Notes: generated by a model not told the origin, from the letters alone. A stretch of DNA of 64,000 nt from Nigrospora sphaerica (GCA_018287875.1 JAGVVL010000001.1:6634001-6698000); one strand, 5' to 3'. Positions 10,024-23,328 are shown, counted from the first letter of the stretch. Made by a program: numbers and translations.

Positions 10024-12969
10024 CCTGCAACACAAATGAAGGGATGGCCGGCCAGTCACGAAGACGATGAAGACGACGACAATCATCCTCCGCGAGTTGT
10101 TCCTCTCGCGCCCGCTCCGGATAGACTTCGACCACTGGTGCAGCCCGCACGTCTGGGAGCGGCCAACGTCGTCCTGAGGAAATAAACCATGCCCGACAAA
10201 CTCTCGCCTGTTAGTCTTGCTATCTCGTTGCTCGCGTGCGTGCTACCTGGGTGTCTTTCTCGGTCTTGGGCCCAACGTTTTGGATATCTGTAACCTGCCG
10301 CCATGCGCTTCTGCAACCTGTACGAGGCCCTGCCCAGTAGCAGCCCGTCTACGGAACCCCTCCGATGGCCTCGGAAGCCTGAAGAGCTCTCCTGCGCCCT
10401 GGCTGCCGCTCGTCCCTCGGGCCCCCACGGCGATTTCCACTTGTCATGTCTGATTCCCCCTTCTCCCACCCGGGGGATTGCCCAGGGCTGAAGAATTTTT
10501 GCCATGCTGCCTGCCGTCGTGCTTGCCGTGGGCGATCATCCTTCTCACGCCCAGGGCACCAGCAAAAAAGTACCACGTACACGCCCAAGGATGGAGCCAA
10601 ATAAGGTTTCCTCAATTTGCTGCACAGGGAGGTCATCACGCCTAGCGCGCCCGTCACCTCGCATCCAGTGCTTTCCATCCCCCACTGCATGCGCGGACAG
10701 CATCCCATATCTCTGTTATTATTGTTTCTTTTGTTATCCATCGTGGTCTGGCTATAAACCCTCCCCCAGGGCTCCGTTCAGTGCGTCCCCGTGGACTATT
10801 GTCGAGATCAATCTCCCGTCATTCTGTACGCATTACTTACCCATTCCCTCATCTGCGCCGACCAACCGTCACCTTCTCAGAATGACGTAAGTGGCCGACG
10901 GGAAGCGCTTCGCTCTGCCGCCCACCTCGGATTTAGGCACGGGCCCAGCCAAAAGTGAAGGTCCAGAACAATGGATCCGCACAAGCCCCGCCAGCTCGAG
11001 GGATATCCATCCAGGATGGAAGAGAAAGCGAGAGAATGGAAGCCCCTGGGGCGCACACGTTAAGGCTGCCGCCCTGGCTGCCTGCTTGGTTTGCTTGAGC
11101 CGTGGGCCTCGAAGATGGGTTGCTACCCCGAGATTAGGGATACACACCCAGGAAAGTAATCGCCGGCGGCCCCGTTACCACCCCCTCCCTAATAACACAC
11201 GATTGGACCGCCTACTGCCAGCGTAGTCATGGGCAGCGCTACCCCATCACGGCGTCGTCCGGTCGCCGTCTGCCGTTGGATCCCCTCGACCGACATGCAC
11301 GGCCTGCCACGCCGTGTAGCAAGCCGACGCGGACGGGCTCTACTTACTGTTGCCGAGGCTGGTCAACCCCAGGGAGCCGGGCGGCCAGGCCAGCAGCAGC
11401 CGGCTGTACGGCACCCCTCACAAGCTGAGAATCCCGTTTGGAGCTGTGTCCGGGGTCCGGAGGACCCTTTCTTATCACCACCCTGTCCGTCATTGGTTGC
11501 GTGCTCTTATCCCTAGGGAGCCAAGGGTCAGGAGCGAATCGGAACGCAGTTCACACGACAACCCGCACACCACAGGTCCAGGGGGGCCGAAGTTGGAGAG
11601 AGGGATGGCCTGTTTGGTGGGCAGAGAGGCCACCCAACACGCCTGATGCCAAGCGACGTTACCAACCCAGCACACGCGCCCGCAGGCAGGGCGTAGGGCC
11701 TTCAGATAGTCGAGACCACGACGCCTCGCCGTCCGGCGTTTCCTGCCCGTCAGGCATGTCCGCCCGCCTCGGTGCCGCCCTAATGTGGTGCCACTTCCAC
11801 ACGGACAAGCTACAGACGTTTACGTTGCCCTTTGACGTCCAGTGAAATACGGTATATGGATGCTCGCGCTGTCACAATAGCGATGGGCCGGCGCTGGCAT
11901 TCCTCCAGCCAAGGCGAAACACCGCAACAGAAGCCCGACCCAGGTGAGGTCAGACAAGATATCAGTACATTTCCTAGGCAGCGCACGCGTGCCAGGCACC
12001 GAGGGACGACTCCCCCCCCAAGTGGCATGCTTCTGCGGGCAGCCGCGGAGCCGGGGAGACCGCCGCGGCGCGCGCGGGCCGACCGGAGCTGCGCGTCGGT
12101 CTGTGTGGTGATCGTAGACACGATGCGCGCGATACGGCGCGCCGTGAGGGCGCGGGCGGTATACAGGAAGCGATGCGACACGATATAGTACGATCCCGGA
12201 GCAATCAAGGCAGACGCCGAGCCAACGCGAAAGGTGCGTTTTAGCTAGGTAAGGTTCCGTCTTCTAGCGTGCCCAAAAGTGGTGGGTCGGGTCTCAACGG
12301 TACCTGAGCAGGTGCGCTGGGTTACGGCGAGGTACGAGCAAGCGACACGGGCGAGTACGGGAGCGATACCTGGGGTCGCCGTCCCTGTCGCGGTGGTTAT
12401 GATGTCATGTTGTCGACTGGCTGGCACCGGCAACAGCAAGGAAAACCAAGGCGAGTCCGGTCAGCGGTCGCAGGAGCCAGTGCCAAAAAGTCCCTGCGTG
12501 AAGCAAAGTGGACACGGGAAGGGGCCTCGAAGAGGGAAGCCCAGAGGCAAAGTGAAGGGCGTCGCAGGACTCGCTGGGCGGGTGATGCGGCGTTTTCGGT
12601 CAATACTTGAGATGGAGATCGAGAAAGCCGTGGTCAATCGAACTTTCAAAGCTCGAGCCGGGCCCCCGCGCAGGGTTCGACAGGGTCCTTACTGCAAGCA
12701 GGGGCCGGGCGCGCCTTGGCGGGTGCCACCTTTTTCTGAGGCCCTGTGGCGCTCTCTCTTTCCTCTCCCGCCTCTCGGAGTATGGAGCTAGGGGATCCAA
12801 GTACCTACCTCTCTCCCGCACCGACGCAGGCAGAAGACGGCGGTCGTACCGGGACGACGACGACGGCGGCGGCGGCGACGACGACGACGGCCGGCCGACG
12901 CATACGCATCTGATGACTACTATCCACGCCTTGCCACGATGGCATACCTACCTAGAGACCCAGACAACC

Positions 12970-13053
12970 CACACACACATACACACGCACACATACTCTC
13001 TCGTACACACTCACACGTACACATACACATACACAGGCATATACACACGCGCG

Positions 13054-13095
<42 letters not shown>
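12970..13095. repeat. Long CA microsatellite
   Basis: A CA-rich array ends in an uninterrupted (AC)n run at about 13058-13094. It is the longest pure dinucleotide repeat in the window. Confidence 0.95.
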
Positions 13096-13096
<1 letters not shown>

Positions 13097-14857
13097 CCTT
13101 GCCGAGGGTCACCCGTGTGTTTGCAGAATCGACTAGTTAGGTCGATGCTTCTGGGACCGGACGTGGCCATGTCTGGTGTCCGCATCGGGCCTGGCTGGGG
13201 TGCGCAGTACTTGTAGAGTAATCAAAAGGTACGAATCCCCAATCTGGCGGCTGCAGGGTTTTCTCCGACCACCACCACCGTCGCCTTCTATTTCCCCCCC
13301 CCGTGCTAGCCGCACCCCGACGGCGCATCAGCTGTGTCGCCAGGGTCTCCCGCCGATATGTACACATCCGGTCGATTTCAGGGTCTTTGCCGCCGAGAGC
13401 CCTATAGCCCTGGCTCCCGGTGAATAAAGGACGCGATGGGGTGTGCGACTTGACACCCCCCCTTCATCCTTCGGCCTCGCCAGCCGTCTCTGTGTATTTT
13501 GTTCAAGCGGCACCCGGGCGCCGCCATGTTTGCTTGCTACGGTTGCTGCTGTCGCCATTGTTGCTATTGCCATGGCTACTACTGCTACTACTTACCGTTC
13601 GCGTGCTTAATGCGTGCTTGTCGCACGCGCTACGGCCGAGCTGGAGTCGGGTACCGGGGCCCGTCCGTAGTGAGCGGTGGGCGCGTACGGAAATGGGCCC
13701 CATCAGAGGGTAAGGAGGATCGCATCGCATCGGGATGGGATGTCGTCTTATCGGACAACTTTTGCAGCTTAGGCGCCATGGCAAGGTCTCGCACCTGTCG
13801 GAGCTGAGCGAATGCGCGGCACCTTCGCCCTGCTGGCCCTGCATGCCCTGCTTTTCGCGGGCGCTGCGCTGCGCTGCCCTGTTTCCCTGCCCTGCCCGGT
13901 CGCGGGCTGAAGCCAATGAATCGTGAAGGGCACGGAGGAAGACGTCCGGGGAAGGCGACGGTCTAGACATTGCCGAAACGAAATTTCGCCCCGACGTGAA
14001 TGCGCTGGTGGCACGGCGAGCAAGTTTCTTCTCAACTGTGCGCCGGTTGTGGTGCAGTTTGGTGGTGAGGAGCCTTCGATGCGCGCTCGATGCTGTCGAT
14101 GTGCTCGATTCAATCGCCGATCGCACGGGCAATCGACGATTCGACGGCACCTGATCTGTCGACTAGGTGGTTCAGGGTTTACCCACTACTTTATTTTTTC
14201 CCTCCCCTTCCCTAGCCCCACAGTTTCATTCGGGGCCTAGCGGCCCTGGCAACCTTCCCTCCTAGTTCGCATGGGAGCTGGTACGCCGACTCCATACGAC
14301 CAGGCCGCAGCGCCAAACCAGTCCGGACGGCCAGCTAGCCAGTGATACATCCATCGCGGCCAGACCTAAGCGTGGGCGCCGCCCGCCCAGTCAGCAGCGG
14401 TCGCTGGCACCATGCACGGGTTCGGGGGTCCTTTCCTTGTCGGAGCCACAATCCGGTTCACGGCCGCTGGGGCGCATCAGCTGGAGGCGGCTACCAGCAT
14501 CACCACTGGAGGCTGAATCTCTGCCATGCCACGCAAATGTACTCTGTACCGGCAGTCCGCCCCCGGCTAGAGCGTGGCAGAAGGTATGGGGTACTCTCTC
14601 TCTCGGCTTGGGGGAGCCGGCGCGGACGGGTCACCAGGTACCCTGGAGAGAAGGACGAGGTACCTACTTACCTACTTTCATTCCAGAACCACACGCTACG
14701 GGCAACGCCCACCTCGGGACTGTCTAAAAGCTCCCTTCGGGAATCCGTGCAGCAGCACACGCGCAGTTGATCACGGCGAAGCACGACGCCACCCCGTACT
14801 GATGTAATACTTGCCTAATACGGCCGACGGGGCACTGAGGTGGGCAAGAGATCGACC

Positions 14858-14867
14858 TAGGTACCTA
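14858..14867. repeat. Perfect palindrome TAGGTACCTA
   Basis: Example of the short motif family that recurs between genes in this window. Here it is a perfect ten-base palindrome, followed at once by CGTAACGTAC. Confidence 0.7.
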
Positions 14868-16746
14868 CGTAACGTACAACAAAAAGCCTGTCCATCGGCT
14901 GTGCCTGGCTGCCCCGGCTGAGCACGTCTATCTCTGCCTGCACGCAACGCCTCGCTTACGCGCGCCGCCCGCGCCTCTCTTGCACCGACATGCTGCAAGA
15001 ACTCCGAACACAAACAGGCAGAGGCCAACGGTTGCCCGAGCGCCGGTGCCGGCTTGCCCGCCGGGAATAGGCCGGGGAAGGGGAGACGAAAGGTACTTCC
15101 TACCCTGCATTAGCACATACTGATGCCCATGGGACATACAACCGGCAAGGGGGGGTGAAGCGAGGATGTCGTGTGGTTGACGGGAGGTAGATCCGGGATT
15201 CTTTCTGCTGCTTCTCCCGCCTCGTGGCAGCCCAGTTCTCTTTTCCCAGCCCGGTGGGGGGAGTCACCTTTGACCCCCTTCCCAGTTTGCGAGCTCCTCC
15301 CGCTCGTGTGGGTGCCGTGTCGAGCCGCTTCAGGATGCAATCGGAGCCGGTCCGTCCTGTCTCTGCAACGGTAGGCGGGCATGGTGCCAGCGGCCCCCTC
15401 TCCATCGAGGCAAGCCTTACACCGCATCCTCGTGTAGTGTCGTGTCATCTCCGCTCTGTCTCCTCCCCTTCTCCCTCGACCTGCGCCGTGCCCGAGCTGC
15501 TTGCTTCTGACGTCACCGCAGCCTGCGCCGTCTCTTCCTAGCACCGCCGTACATGACATCCACAGGATACTTCATCCTGAGGGCACGGGTGCTCGTGTGG
15601 CTGACTGAGCTGTACGTACCCCTTTCAATGCACTTCCCACTTGCATTGGCGCCGTCCTGCCGGCCCGGAGATTCGGTACTGGCTGTTTCAGCCCACCGGC
15701 ACCCCTCCCATTATCGCTTGGGCATCAGCTGCGATAACCCCCCGTTCTACTAATAGTACCCGGGTTGCATTAATTCGTAAACACAATGTAGCCGCAAGTC
15801 CTTTGCCGGGTGCCAGGGCTCATGTTTTGCTCTGGTGCGGCCAGGTTACGAGTTTCTGAACGGTCCAAGCCGCAAAGCCCTAGCCGCTTTTTCATTCATC
15901 GCACCCATTCCTGGACGGCAGTCGATTGCCGCCTGTGCCCACGCATTACTGTTCGACTCTTTTTTTGTATTCTCTATTTGCTTCTTTCCTTTCTGTCCCA
16001 ACGGCCTGCGGGGGCGCCCTGAGCAGGTCACACGCGTGCGCCATGGACCTTTCTTTGCTTCGTGCGGGAGAACCTTTGCACGCCCGTCTGCCACGCAGCT
16101 TCGTGTGGCCTTGTCCCGCCCGCCCGGCCCCCCTCCAACCGGAACGGCGGTGACAGTTGGACTTCTGGAAAGCCTGTGTCGCAAGACAGGAACGATGCGG
16201 CATAGGCACGCACGGAAACGCGGCGTGACGGCAGGACGACGATCCCGAGTGACAGGATCACCAATGTCGCTCTTGCCGAGTCACTATGCGTTACGGATCT
16301 CGATGACTTGTCTCAGAAAGTAGGCGCAGCAACGGGCGCGACCATGCCAGCTGCCAGTTGCTGGTCAGCTGCGAGTGACTTCCTACCCTGTGGCCCCCTT
16401 TCCTCTTGTGCATTTGTTCATACGGCTTCCGCCTGCATCTGTGCCGTTACTAGGTCGAAGAGGTATGACAGTAAAGCTGTATCAATTTCCATGCCTTTTG
16501 CCCCACCACACAACAAACACCTGTAATGCCGGAACCTCGATGATGTGGACCAGCGCCATCACCGCCGTCCTCAATTTTTCGGCCATGGCGAGACTCCCCT
16601 CATTCCCTCCGTGGCCGCCCTCCCGGGATCGCTCACCGGCCTCTTCCCTCTCGCTACCGGTACCCCCTCCGGTGTGATTCATTCGTACGCCAGCAGGCCA
16701 ACAGCCTAAACGGGCAAGCATATGTAATCAAGTAGGTTTGAGCAGC

Positions 16747-16769
16747 ACGCGCGCGCGCGCGCACACACA
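16747..16769. repeat. (GC)n(AC)n alternating tract
   Basis: A run of CG dinucleotides followed by CA dinucleotides, in non-coding DNA. Confidence 0.85.
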
Positions 16770-18562
16770 GCCCCTCCGCCTGCGAGGCGTCCGTCAAACT
16801 CAATTCACCACATGGCGCCTCGATTAGCCCTGCTGGAACGCAGTAGCTGCTCACCCAATCCGCCGTTGTCACCTACGGAACTCTGGGTTTCCTTTCCGCG
16901 GCCAATCACCCCCCCCCTACCGCCCGAGGACGAGCGCCGCCCCGGGGTAGGCTTGGTAGGCTGACCCAGCCCGTCCGCCCTTACCGTCGTGCCCTCTCTC
17001 TTTTTCTCTCTCGCTCTCTCGCATTCTCTCGCACTCAGAACCTGCGAACGGCGCAGGTCTCGTGTGCTTCCCAAGAAGCGAGACCGGAGCTACAAGCCGA
17101 TTACGACGTCCTGGAGGTCACAGCATCCGATGGTGCGCCGCTGATGGACCCGTGGTTCCCAGTGGGACCAAGTACCGCCCTCTCTTGGCTTCCCGCTGTC
17201 AGACGGGCGTCACTCCGTTTGTGCATGCATGATTGCCCGCCTCCCCCCTGCCCCCCTTTCCCTCTCTCCCTGCGGCTGACTGGGCCGGGTATTACGGTGT
17301 CGGACGGCCGCCAGGCTTTTGCAGCCCAAGCACGTACCGATGCAAACCAAGTTTCTAGGTAATTTTATTTCGGCCTCCCTGTCCGTCCTTGCTGTAGTCT
17401 AGGGATGCGATCTCGATCCCGACCGACGCCCCCACATTCTTTGGGCCCTTGGGTTCCGAGCCAAGAAGAACCCCAACTGGTCCCTTAGCCTCCCGCCCCC
17501 CCCGGCTCCCAAGGACACAACCACACGGCCCTTTCGGAGCTCGCCAGCGTCGTTGCAATTCGAGAGGGCACGGGGGCCGTGTGGCCCTGGGCGTGGCTGG
17601 CCGACGAGGCGGCTCGCGACCGCATGCTGGAAACAGTATAAGCCTTCCACTCCGGTCCTGGCGCCCGCCGCTGCACCCGCCTGACTCGTCGCCTTTCTCC
17701 TTTTGGCCTCGCTGCTGATGGGTCCCCAGGTGTAATACGTACGACCCGGGCTGGTCGATAGCTACGTAACCCACCCACGCCCGGGCTGATCTAACGAGCT
17801 GGTCCGCGGCGTCCGCGTCGTCCGCTCCTTCGTTCGTCCCCCAGCATGCGAGGCCCAAAACCTTCAGCAAGCCCCTCCCTCTCAGGCACTGGAGGCGCGG
17901 ACATGGCGGCCGAACTGCTTGCTGGGCCCTGCCTTGCTGCCGGAACCGTCTGTGTATCTGAGTAGGGCCACCGAACAGGTGCGAACTCGTGGGTCCCGCG
18001 CGGCTGCACAAATACGTAGATAAGAAATGCACCAGCAACTTGCAGCGAGCAACTGGGTCAGTGCAGACGAAAAAGACATGTCGCATCGGAGTCTATTCCG
18101 GACGGCGGCGTCCGCTCAATGAGTAGGGGGCGACGAGGATCACCACGATGAATAGAACGTGGCCCGTCCGTCGGGCCCCCATCACTTTGGCATAATTATC
18201 GCTTCTGGTGCAGTACCGCCATGCACTGCTCCAACCTTGAGCCGCGGGTCCTCTGCGCGCGCCTATGTGACACGCGTGTACATGGTGGCATTCCTCCCCT
18301 CCGCCCCTGCAAATCACGTATGCGAGCATCCGGCAGTGCTGGCCCGTTCTTTTGACCTTGCAGCCCATGCAAGAACAATGCGCCCGTACGTTCGGCGCGT
18401 GCTGCCCGTGTCTTGTCAGCTCGGCATGGGGAGGGGCCCACTATCACGGGCTTCGCCGAGTTTCTGCTCATGCACCATCGACAGCCCTTCCTCCGGGCAA
18501 TGCGGCATTCTTGACGTGTCTCGCGGCAGGCGGGCGCAACGATGCGAGAACGTGTCCGGCCT

Positions 18563-20457
18563 CTACCGCTTCCCCGGCAGAGGGGGCGGCGCCATCGCCT
18601 TCGTACTCCCGGAGTCCACCTTCTTGCTGGGGGGTTGGCCGTTGGCGCTGCCCACCTGGGTAAAGGTGCCGCCCTTGAACCAGCGATCCTCCTCGGCTTT
18701 CCGCTTGCGGTTCAGTTCGGCCTGGACTTTCGGGTTCACGAGTTCGAGGCCTTGGACGGGCGTGAAGGCCAGCGAGGAGGCCGTACCACCACCCGCGCTG
18801 CCAATGGTTGATCCTACGCCCGACGTGCGGAGGCCCCTGCCGCCGAGGTCAATAGATGACCCGGACTGCCCGAAGCCGCGCAACGACGAGGCCGCGCCGC
18901 TCATGGGCGTTGCGCCTCCCCAACCCTTGTGTTTTTGACTGAGCTTGGCCCTCGTGCGGTTGTCAATCTGGATACCCCGGATTCGCCCGTCATTGTTGTG
19001 CCCAATCATGCCCAAGCCTGCCGTCGATTCTCCCGTGCCGTAGCCCACCTCCTTCTCTTCTTGGCCGAAGGCCAAACGGTTCTGGGCCTTCCGCAGATCC
19101 GTCATGGCCGTGGCTTCCTTAGCCTTGCGCGCACGCCGCCCACCGCGCTTCCGGGAAGGCTTGTCGTCTGGGGCGGGGAGAGCACGCTGCCCCTTGTTGG
19201 GCGGCGGAGCCGTCATTTTGTCGAGCCGCGTCAAGGCCTGCACGCGAAGATCCTCACCGTAGTCGCCCTGGGGGTACGTGTGGCCGGTATCTGCGCGGGC
19301 CGCAAGGGATACCTTGGCAGCCACTGCCTTCATGGCCTTCTTCTTGAGGTCGTTCGGGATTCCCCGGATGATGGGCGAGTGGTAAAGGTATCCCTGCTGC
19401 CTCACAGTCACATTGGTTGCGAAGGCCGAGTTCTTCTGTTTCCGACTTCCCCACGCAGCTAGGTTACACGACGGCACCCGCGACAGCTGCGTCAGCCCGC
19501 CGGCAGTGTTGATGAGCTGCGCCGCGACGAGGGACCCCACGATGGCCGTCAGGTTGGGGGCGAATATGGTCATGCGCGACTGGACATACTCGGTGAGAGT
19601 CTTTTTCGCCTTGTCCATCGCGATCATCATGCGGCAAGCTCGCAGAATGCGATCCAGTTCGTCGGGGCCAATGTCTTGGCCCTTGCTAGTGGTGGCCTCC
19701 ACTGTCACCACCATGAGTGACGGGCCGTCCAACACGGAGCGGAGGCTCTCGCCGATGGCGTTGTCGGTCGATTCTTGGAGGGCCTTAATGCTGTCCGAGT
19801 CCAGAGGGCCATTCCCGAGGATGGCGACGACCTTGGCGTACTCAATGGGGTTCTGGATGAGGGTCTCCAGCTCGGGGAAGCGTGCCGAGTAGTGGTCACG
19901 AACAAACTTGTGCACCTTCATAACCTCTCCGTCGATGATGGTGGAAAGGGTGTTGGACTCGGTCAGGACCTTGTACTCGGGGTTGTCCTCGATGTTGCCC
20001 ACGTTTATGGCCTGGGCATCAAGTGGCTTGGACTGGAAGCGCGCGATATCCTATGTAGTTAAAGACACGAAGTCAGAGCTGTTCGGTAGCGCATGGCGTG
20101 TACTGGGACGGTTGGCGTCATGCCCGAAGGGGAAAAGTGAGTATATGTTACCTTGAGGAGAGGCTCGAGCCTATCCATTATGGTCGAGACCTTGCGGACA
20201 TCCTTGACGGCGCCAAACTGCATCTTCTCGACCTTTGCCCGGGCGTCTTCTTCTTCGTCTACCGTGCCGCCCATGGCCTCGTCTCCGTCGTCGGCGGCAC
20301 CTGGTTCCTCATCCCCGTCGAGTACCATGTCGGCGTCATGGTCGTCGGCCTGTTGTTGCGCTTCATCCGTGTCCAGGCCCAGCTCACTGTGGTTGTCGCC
20401 ATTCTCGGATCCCGAATCCTCGAAGTCGTCGAGGAGCTCCTGGGCGAGCGTAGACAT
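18563..20457 (-). CDS. prp31: Pre-mRNA splicing factor Prp31 (U4/U6 snRNP)
   Basis: Prp31 bridges U4 snRNA and the 15.5K/Snu13 protein and holds the U4/U6-U5 tri-snRNP together during spliceosome assembly; it is nuclear. Exons 20152-20457 and 18563-20050 (101-nt intron) give 597 residues, close to the usual fungal length. The join LEPLLK to DIARFQSKPLDAQ is in phase 0. The N-terminal 85 residues are strongly acidic. The Nop domain lies at roughly residues 195-345 and includes PNLTAIVGSLVAAQLINTAG followed by SCNLAAWGSRKQKNSAF and GYLYHSPIIRGIP. A basic stretch (KPSRKRGGRRARKAKE) follows, as does the Prp31 C-terminal region with RLAFGQEEKEVG and a Ser/Gly-rich part. Its start codon lies 771 bases from that of another splicing factor transcribed the opposite way. 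Confidence 0.97.
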
Positions 20458-21228
20458 GGTGCACTGGCGGATGAGACTCGATGTTCAAATAACAGGTAGT
20501 TGACGATGACCCCAGGCCACTCACTTTTGTGCCCGGTTTCGCCTCGGGCCTCCCGAGGACTGATAGGTTGCGCGACGGTAGCGGGAAAGGTCGGCGCGAT
20601 CCAACGCGTGGCTTGCGCGCGCGACGTTGCTTCGCTTGGCTCGACTGCCTTGGTGAGGTGGCGGAAAGACTGGCGGTTGCTGGCGGGCAAGGTGCGCGTC
20701 CGTCGCTTTCCCTTTGGGAGTTTTTCTTATCCGAATCTGGATCCAGACAATAGCGGCGTTCTCGACAGCAAGAAGCGGAGACTCCCCAGACAGAAGGTGC
20801 GAAGCGGTCGGTTATGTACCTTAATGAGGATATCGAAAGCGACGGGAGAAGAGGTGAAGGCAGGGCTCATAGGAAGTCGGCAGCGGAAAGATCCACCCGC
20901 GTTCCCAGCGCGCGGCGCGCAGGGACTCATCCTGCTTATGTCATCGAAACGTCTCCATATTGACGAGTTGCCAGCCAATTGTTCAACACAGTCTGTAGCT
21001 ATCTTCCTTACCACCTACCTTTGCGTGCCTGGGTAGACTTTTCGCCCTCGACGCTTGCGATCACGGACTGGCGTCGTGCTCCGCGCCAGCCTCCTTCGTC
21101 GAGTCCAACTCGGGTCCGGCCCGCTTAGCGACTCTCGACTCTGGCATCCGGCCTGCTCGCGAGTTCCCCATTTCCAACACCACATACTTCCTCGTGTGCG
21201 TCGTGTCGTGCCACCAGCTCCGCCCATC
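20458..21228. promoter_or_regulatory. Divergent intergenic region between prp31 and clf1
   Basis: A 771-bp region separates the two start codons and must contain both leaders and both promoters. No protein-like frame is present. I see no obvious TATA box; the composition is mixed and GC-rich. Confidence 0.75.
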
Positions 21229-23328
21229 ATGGAGTCCTCACGCGGCCCCCCGAGGGTCAAGAACAAGGCCGCAGCGCCTATTCAAATCTCGGCCGAGCAG
21301 CTGCTCCGCGAGGCCCAGGATCGCCAGGAGGGTTCCATCAAGGCCCCCACGCAGCGCTTCGCCGACTTGGAAGAGCTGCATGAATTCCAGGGCCGAAAGC
21401 GCAAGGAGTTCGAAGACTATGTCCGCCGCAACAGGATTAACATGAACAACTGGATGCGCTATGCGCAGTGGGAGCTGGAGCAAAAGGAGTTCAGGCGGGC
21501 TCGCTCCGTCTTCGAGCGCGCTCTTGACGTTGATTCCACCTCGGTGATACTGTGGATTCGGTAAGCAACCAACCCTCCCAGACGCGCCCAATCTCCTTTC
21601 CGTGCGAACCCGCAGCTGACGTCCGCCACTAGATACATCGAGGCGGAGATGAAGATGCGCAATATTAACCATGCCCGCAATCTGCTCGACCGTGCCGTGT
21701 CCATACTCCCGCGGGTCGATAAGTTGTGGTACAAGTACGTTTACATGGAGGAGATGCTCGGCAACATCCCGGGAACGAGACAGGTATTCGAGCGGTGGAT
21801 GGACTGGAGGCCCGACGAGGCTGCTTGGAGCGCGTACATCAAGCTGGAAAAGCGCTATGGGGAGTTTCAGAGAGCCCGTGATATCTTTGCGCGCTTCACC
21901 ATTGTCCACCCGGAGCCCCGAAACTGGATCAAATGGGCCAAGTTCGAGGAGGAATTCGGAACCAGCGACCTCGTCAGGCAGGTGTACAGCGACGCTATCG
22001 AAGCTCTCGGCGACGGCTTCGTCGACGAGAGGCTGTTTATAGCCTGGGCGAGGTTCGAGGCGAAGCTCAAGGAGTACGAGCGTGCTAGAGCCATCTACAA
22101 GCATGCTCTCGACCGCCTTCCCCGGTCGCAGTCGATGGCACTGCACAAGGCCTACACAACGTTCGAGAAGCAATTCGGTGACCGCGAAGGCGTCGAGGAC
22201 GTGGTGCTCTCCAAGCGCCGGCGCCACTACGAGGACCTGGTGCAGCAAAACGCCAAAAACTACGACACGTGGTTGGACTTTGCACGCCTCGAGGAGACAG
22301 GAGGCGATGTGGATCGGGTACGGGACGTCTACGAGAGGGCAGTGGCCCAGATACCGCCCACGCAGGAAAAGCGCCACTGGCGACGGTATATTTACTTGTG
22401 GATCTTCTACGCCATATGGGAGGAGATCGAGGCCAAGGACGTCGAGCGAGCGCGGCAAATCTACAAGCTGTGCCTGGAGCTGATCCCGCATCGCAAGTTC
22501 ACCTTTGCCAAAGTGTGGCTGCTGCGGGCCCAGTTCGAGATCCGGCAGGGCCAGCTGGCGACGGCACGCAAGACGCTGGGTCAAGCCATCGGCATGTGCC
22601 CCAAGGACAAGCTGTTCAAGGGCTACATCGAGCTAGAGATGAAGCTGTACGAGTTCGTCCGGTGCCGCACGCTGTACGAAAAACACATCGAATGGAACCC
22701 GGCCAACTCCCAGGCGTGGATCCGGTTTGCCGAGTTGGAACAGAGCCTCGACGACCTGGACCGGGCCCGGGCCATCTACGAGCTGGCCATCGGCCAGGAC
22801 ACGCTGGATATGCCGGAGCTGGTGTGGAAGGCGTACATTGACTTCGAGGAGGGCGAGGGCGCCTACGACAAAACGCGCGACCTGTACGTGCGTCTCCTGG
22901 AGAGGACGGACCACGTAAAGGTATGGATCAGCTACGCCCACTTCGAGCTCAACGTGCCCGACGAGGCCGACGAGGTGGCCAATGGCGATGCCGACGAGGC
23001 GCCCAAGAGCGAAGCGGCCAAGGCCCGCGCGCGGGACGTCTTTGAGCGGGCACACAAGAGCATGAAGGAGAAGGACTTAAAGGAAGAGAGGGTATCGCTT
23101 CTGAACTCGTGGCTCAAGTTCGAGCGAACCCACGGCACCGAGGAAGAGATTGAGAAGGTGCAGAAACAGATGCCGCGCCGGGTCAAGAAGAGGCGCAGGC
23201 TTGAAGATGACACCTTCGAGGAGTACATTGACTATGTATTCCCGGCCGACGACGAGCAGAAGCAGGACCTGTCCAACATGCTTGCCATGGTGCATGCATG
23301 GAAACAAGGGGGCGGAACGGTCAGCTAG
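21229..23328 (+). CDS. clf1: Pre-mRNA splicing factor Clf1 (Crooked neck / Syf3)
   Basis: Clf1 is a scaffold of the Prp19-associated (NTC) complex of the spliceosome, made of HAT repeats that bind other splicing factors. Exons 21229-21560 and 21633-23328 (72-nt intron) give 675 residues, the usual length. The conserved N-terminal block reads [20 protein letters not shown] and then EEFYVRRN-like [20 protein letters not shown]. The intron joins ILWIR to [21 protein letters not shown]. Many HAT units follow, with the typical W..Y/F..E pattern (for example [35 protein letters not shown]). The C-terminus has a basic RRVKKRRRL segment and the conserved [12 protein letters not shown] motif. A gap of acidic and Ala-rich residues ([18 protein letters not shown]) interrupts the repeats late in the protein. 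It is divergent from prp31. Confidence 0.97.

Larger units (their letters stand above)
8989..18562. other. 9.6-kb gene-poor region upstream of the zinc-finger gene
   Basis: I could not support any protein gene here. Frames up to about 240 codons occur on both strands, but they overlap each other, are low in complexity or translate microsatellites. The region carries several GT/CA tracts (listed separately) and short AGGTACCTA-like motifs (for example near 12802, 12947, 14653 and 14858). It may hold long regulatory DNA or leader for the transcription factor, non-coding transcripts, or short spliced genes that I cannot see. Confidence 0.5.

Noticed and set aside
13503..14150. 215-codon minus-strand frame in the gene-poor interval
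   Set aside because: Composition is Ser/Arg/Ala-rich and ends in a translated triplet-like tract; nothing family-like and no neighbouring exons.
21238..22584. 448-codon open frame antisense to clf1
   Set aside because: Antisense shadow caused by the GC-rich third codon positions of clf1; no domain or promoter logic.
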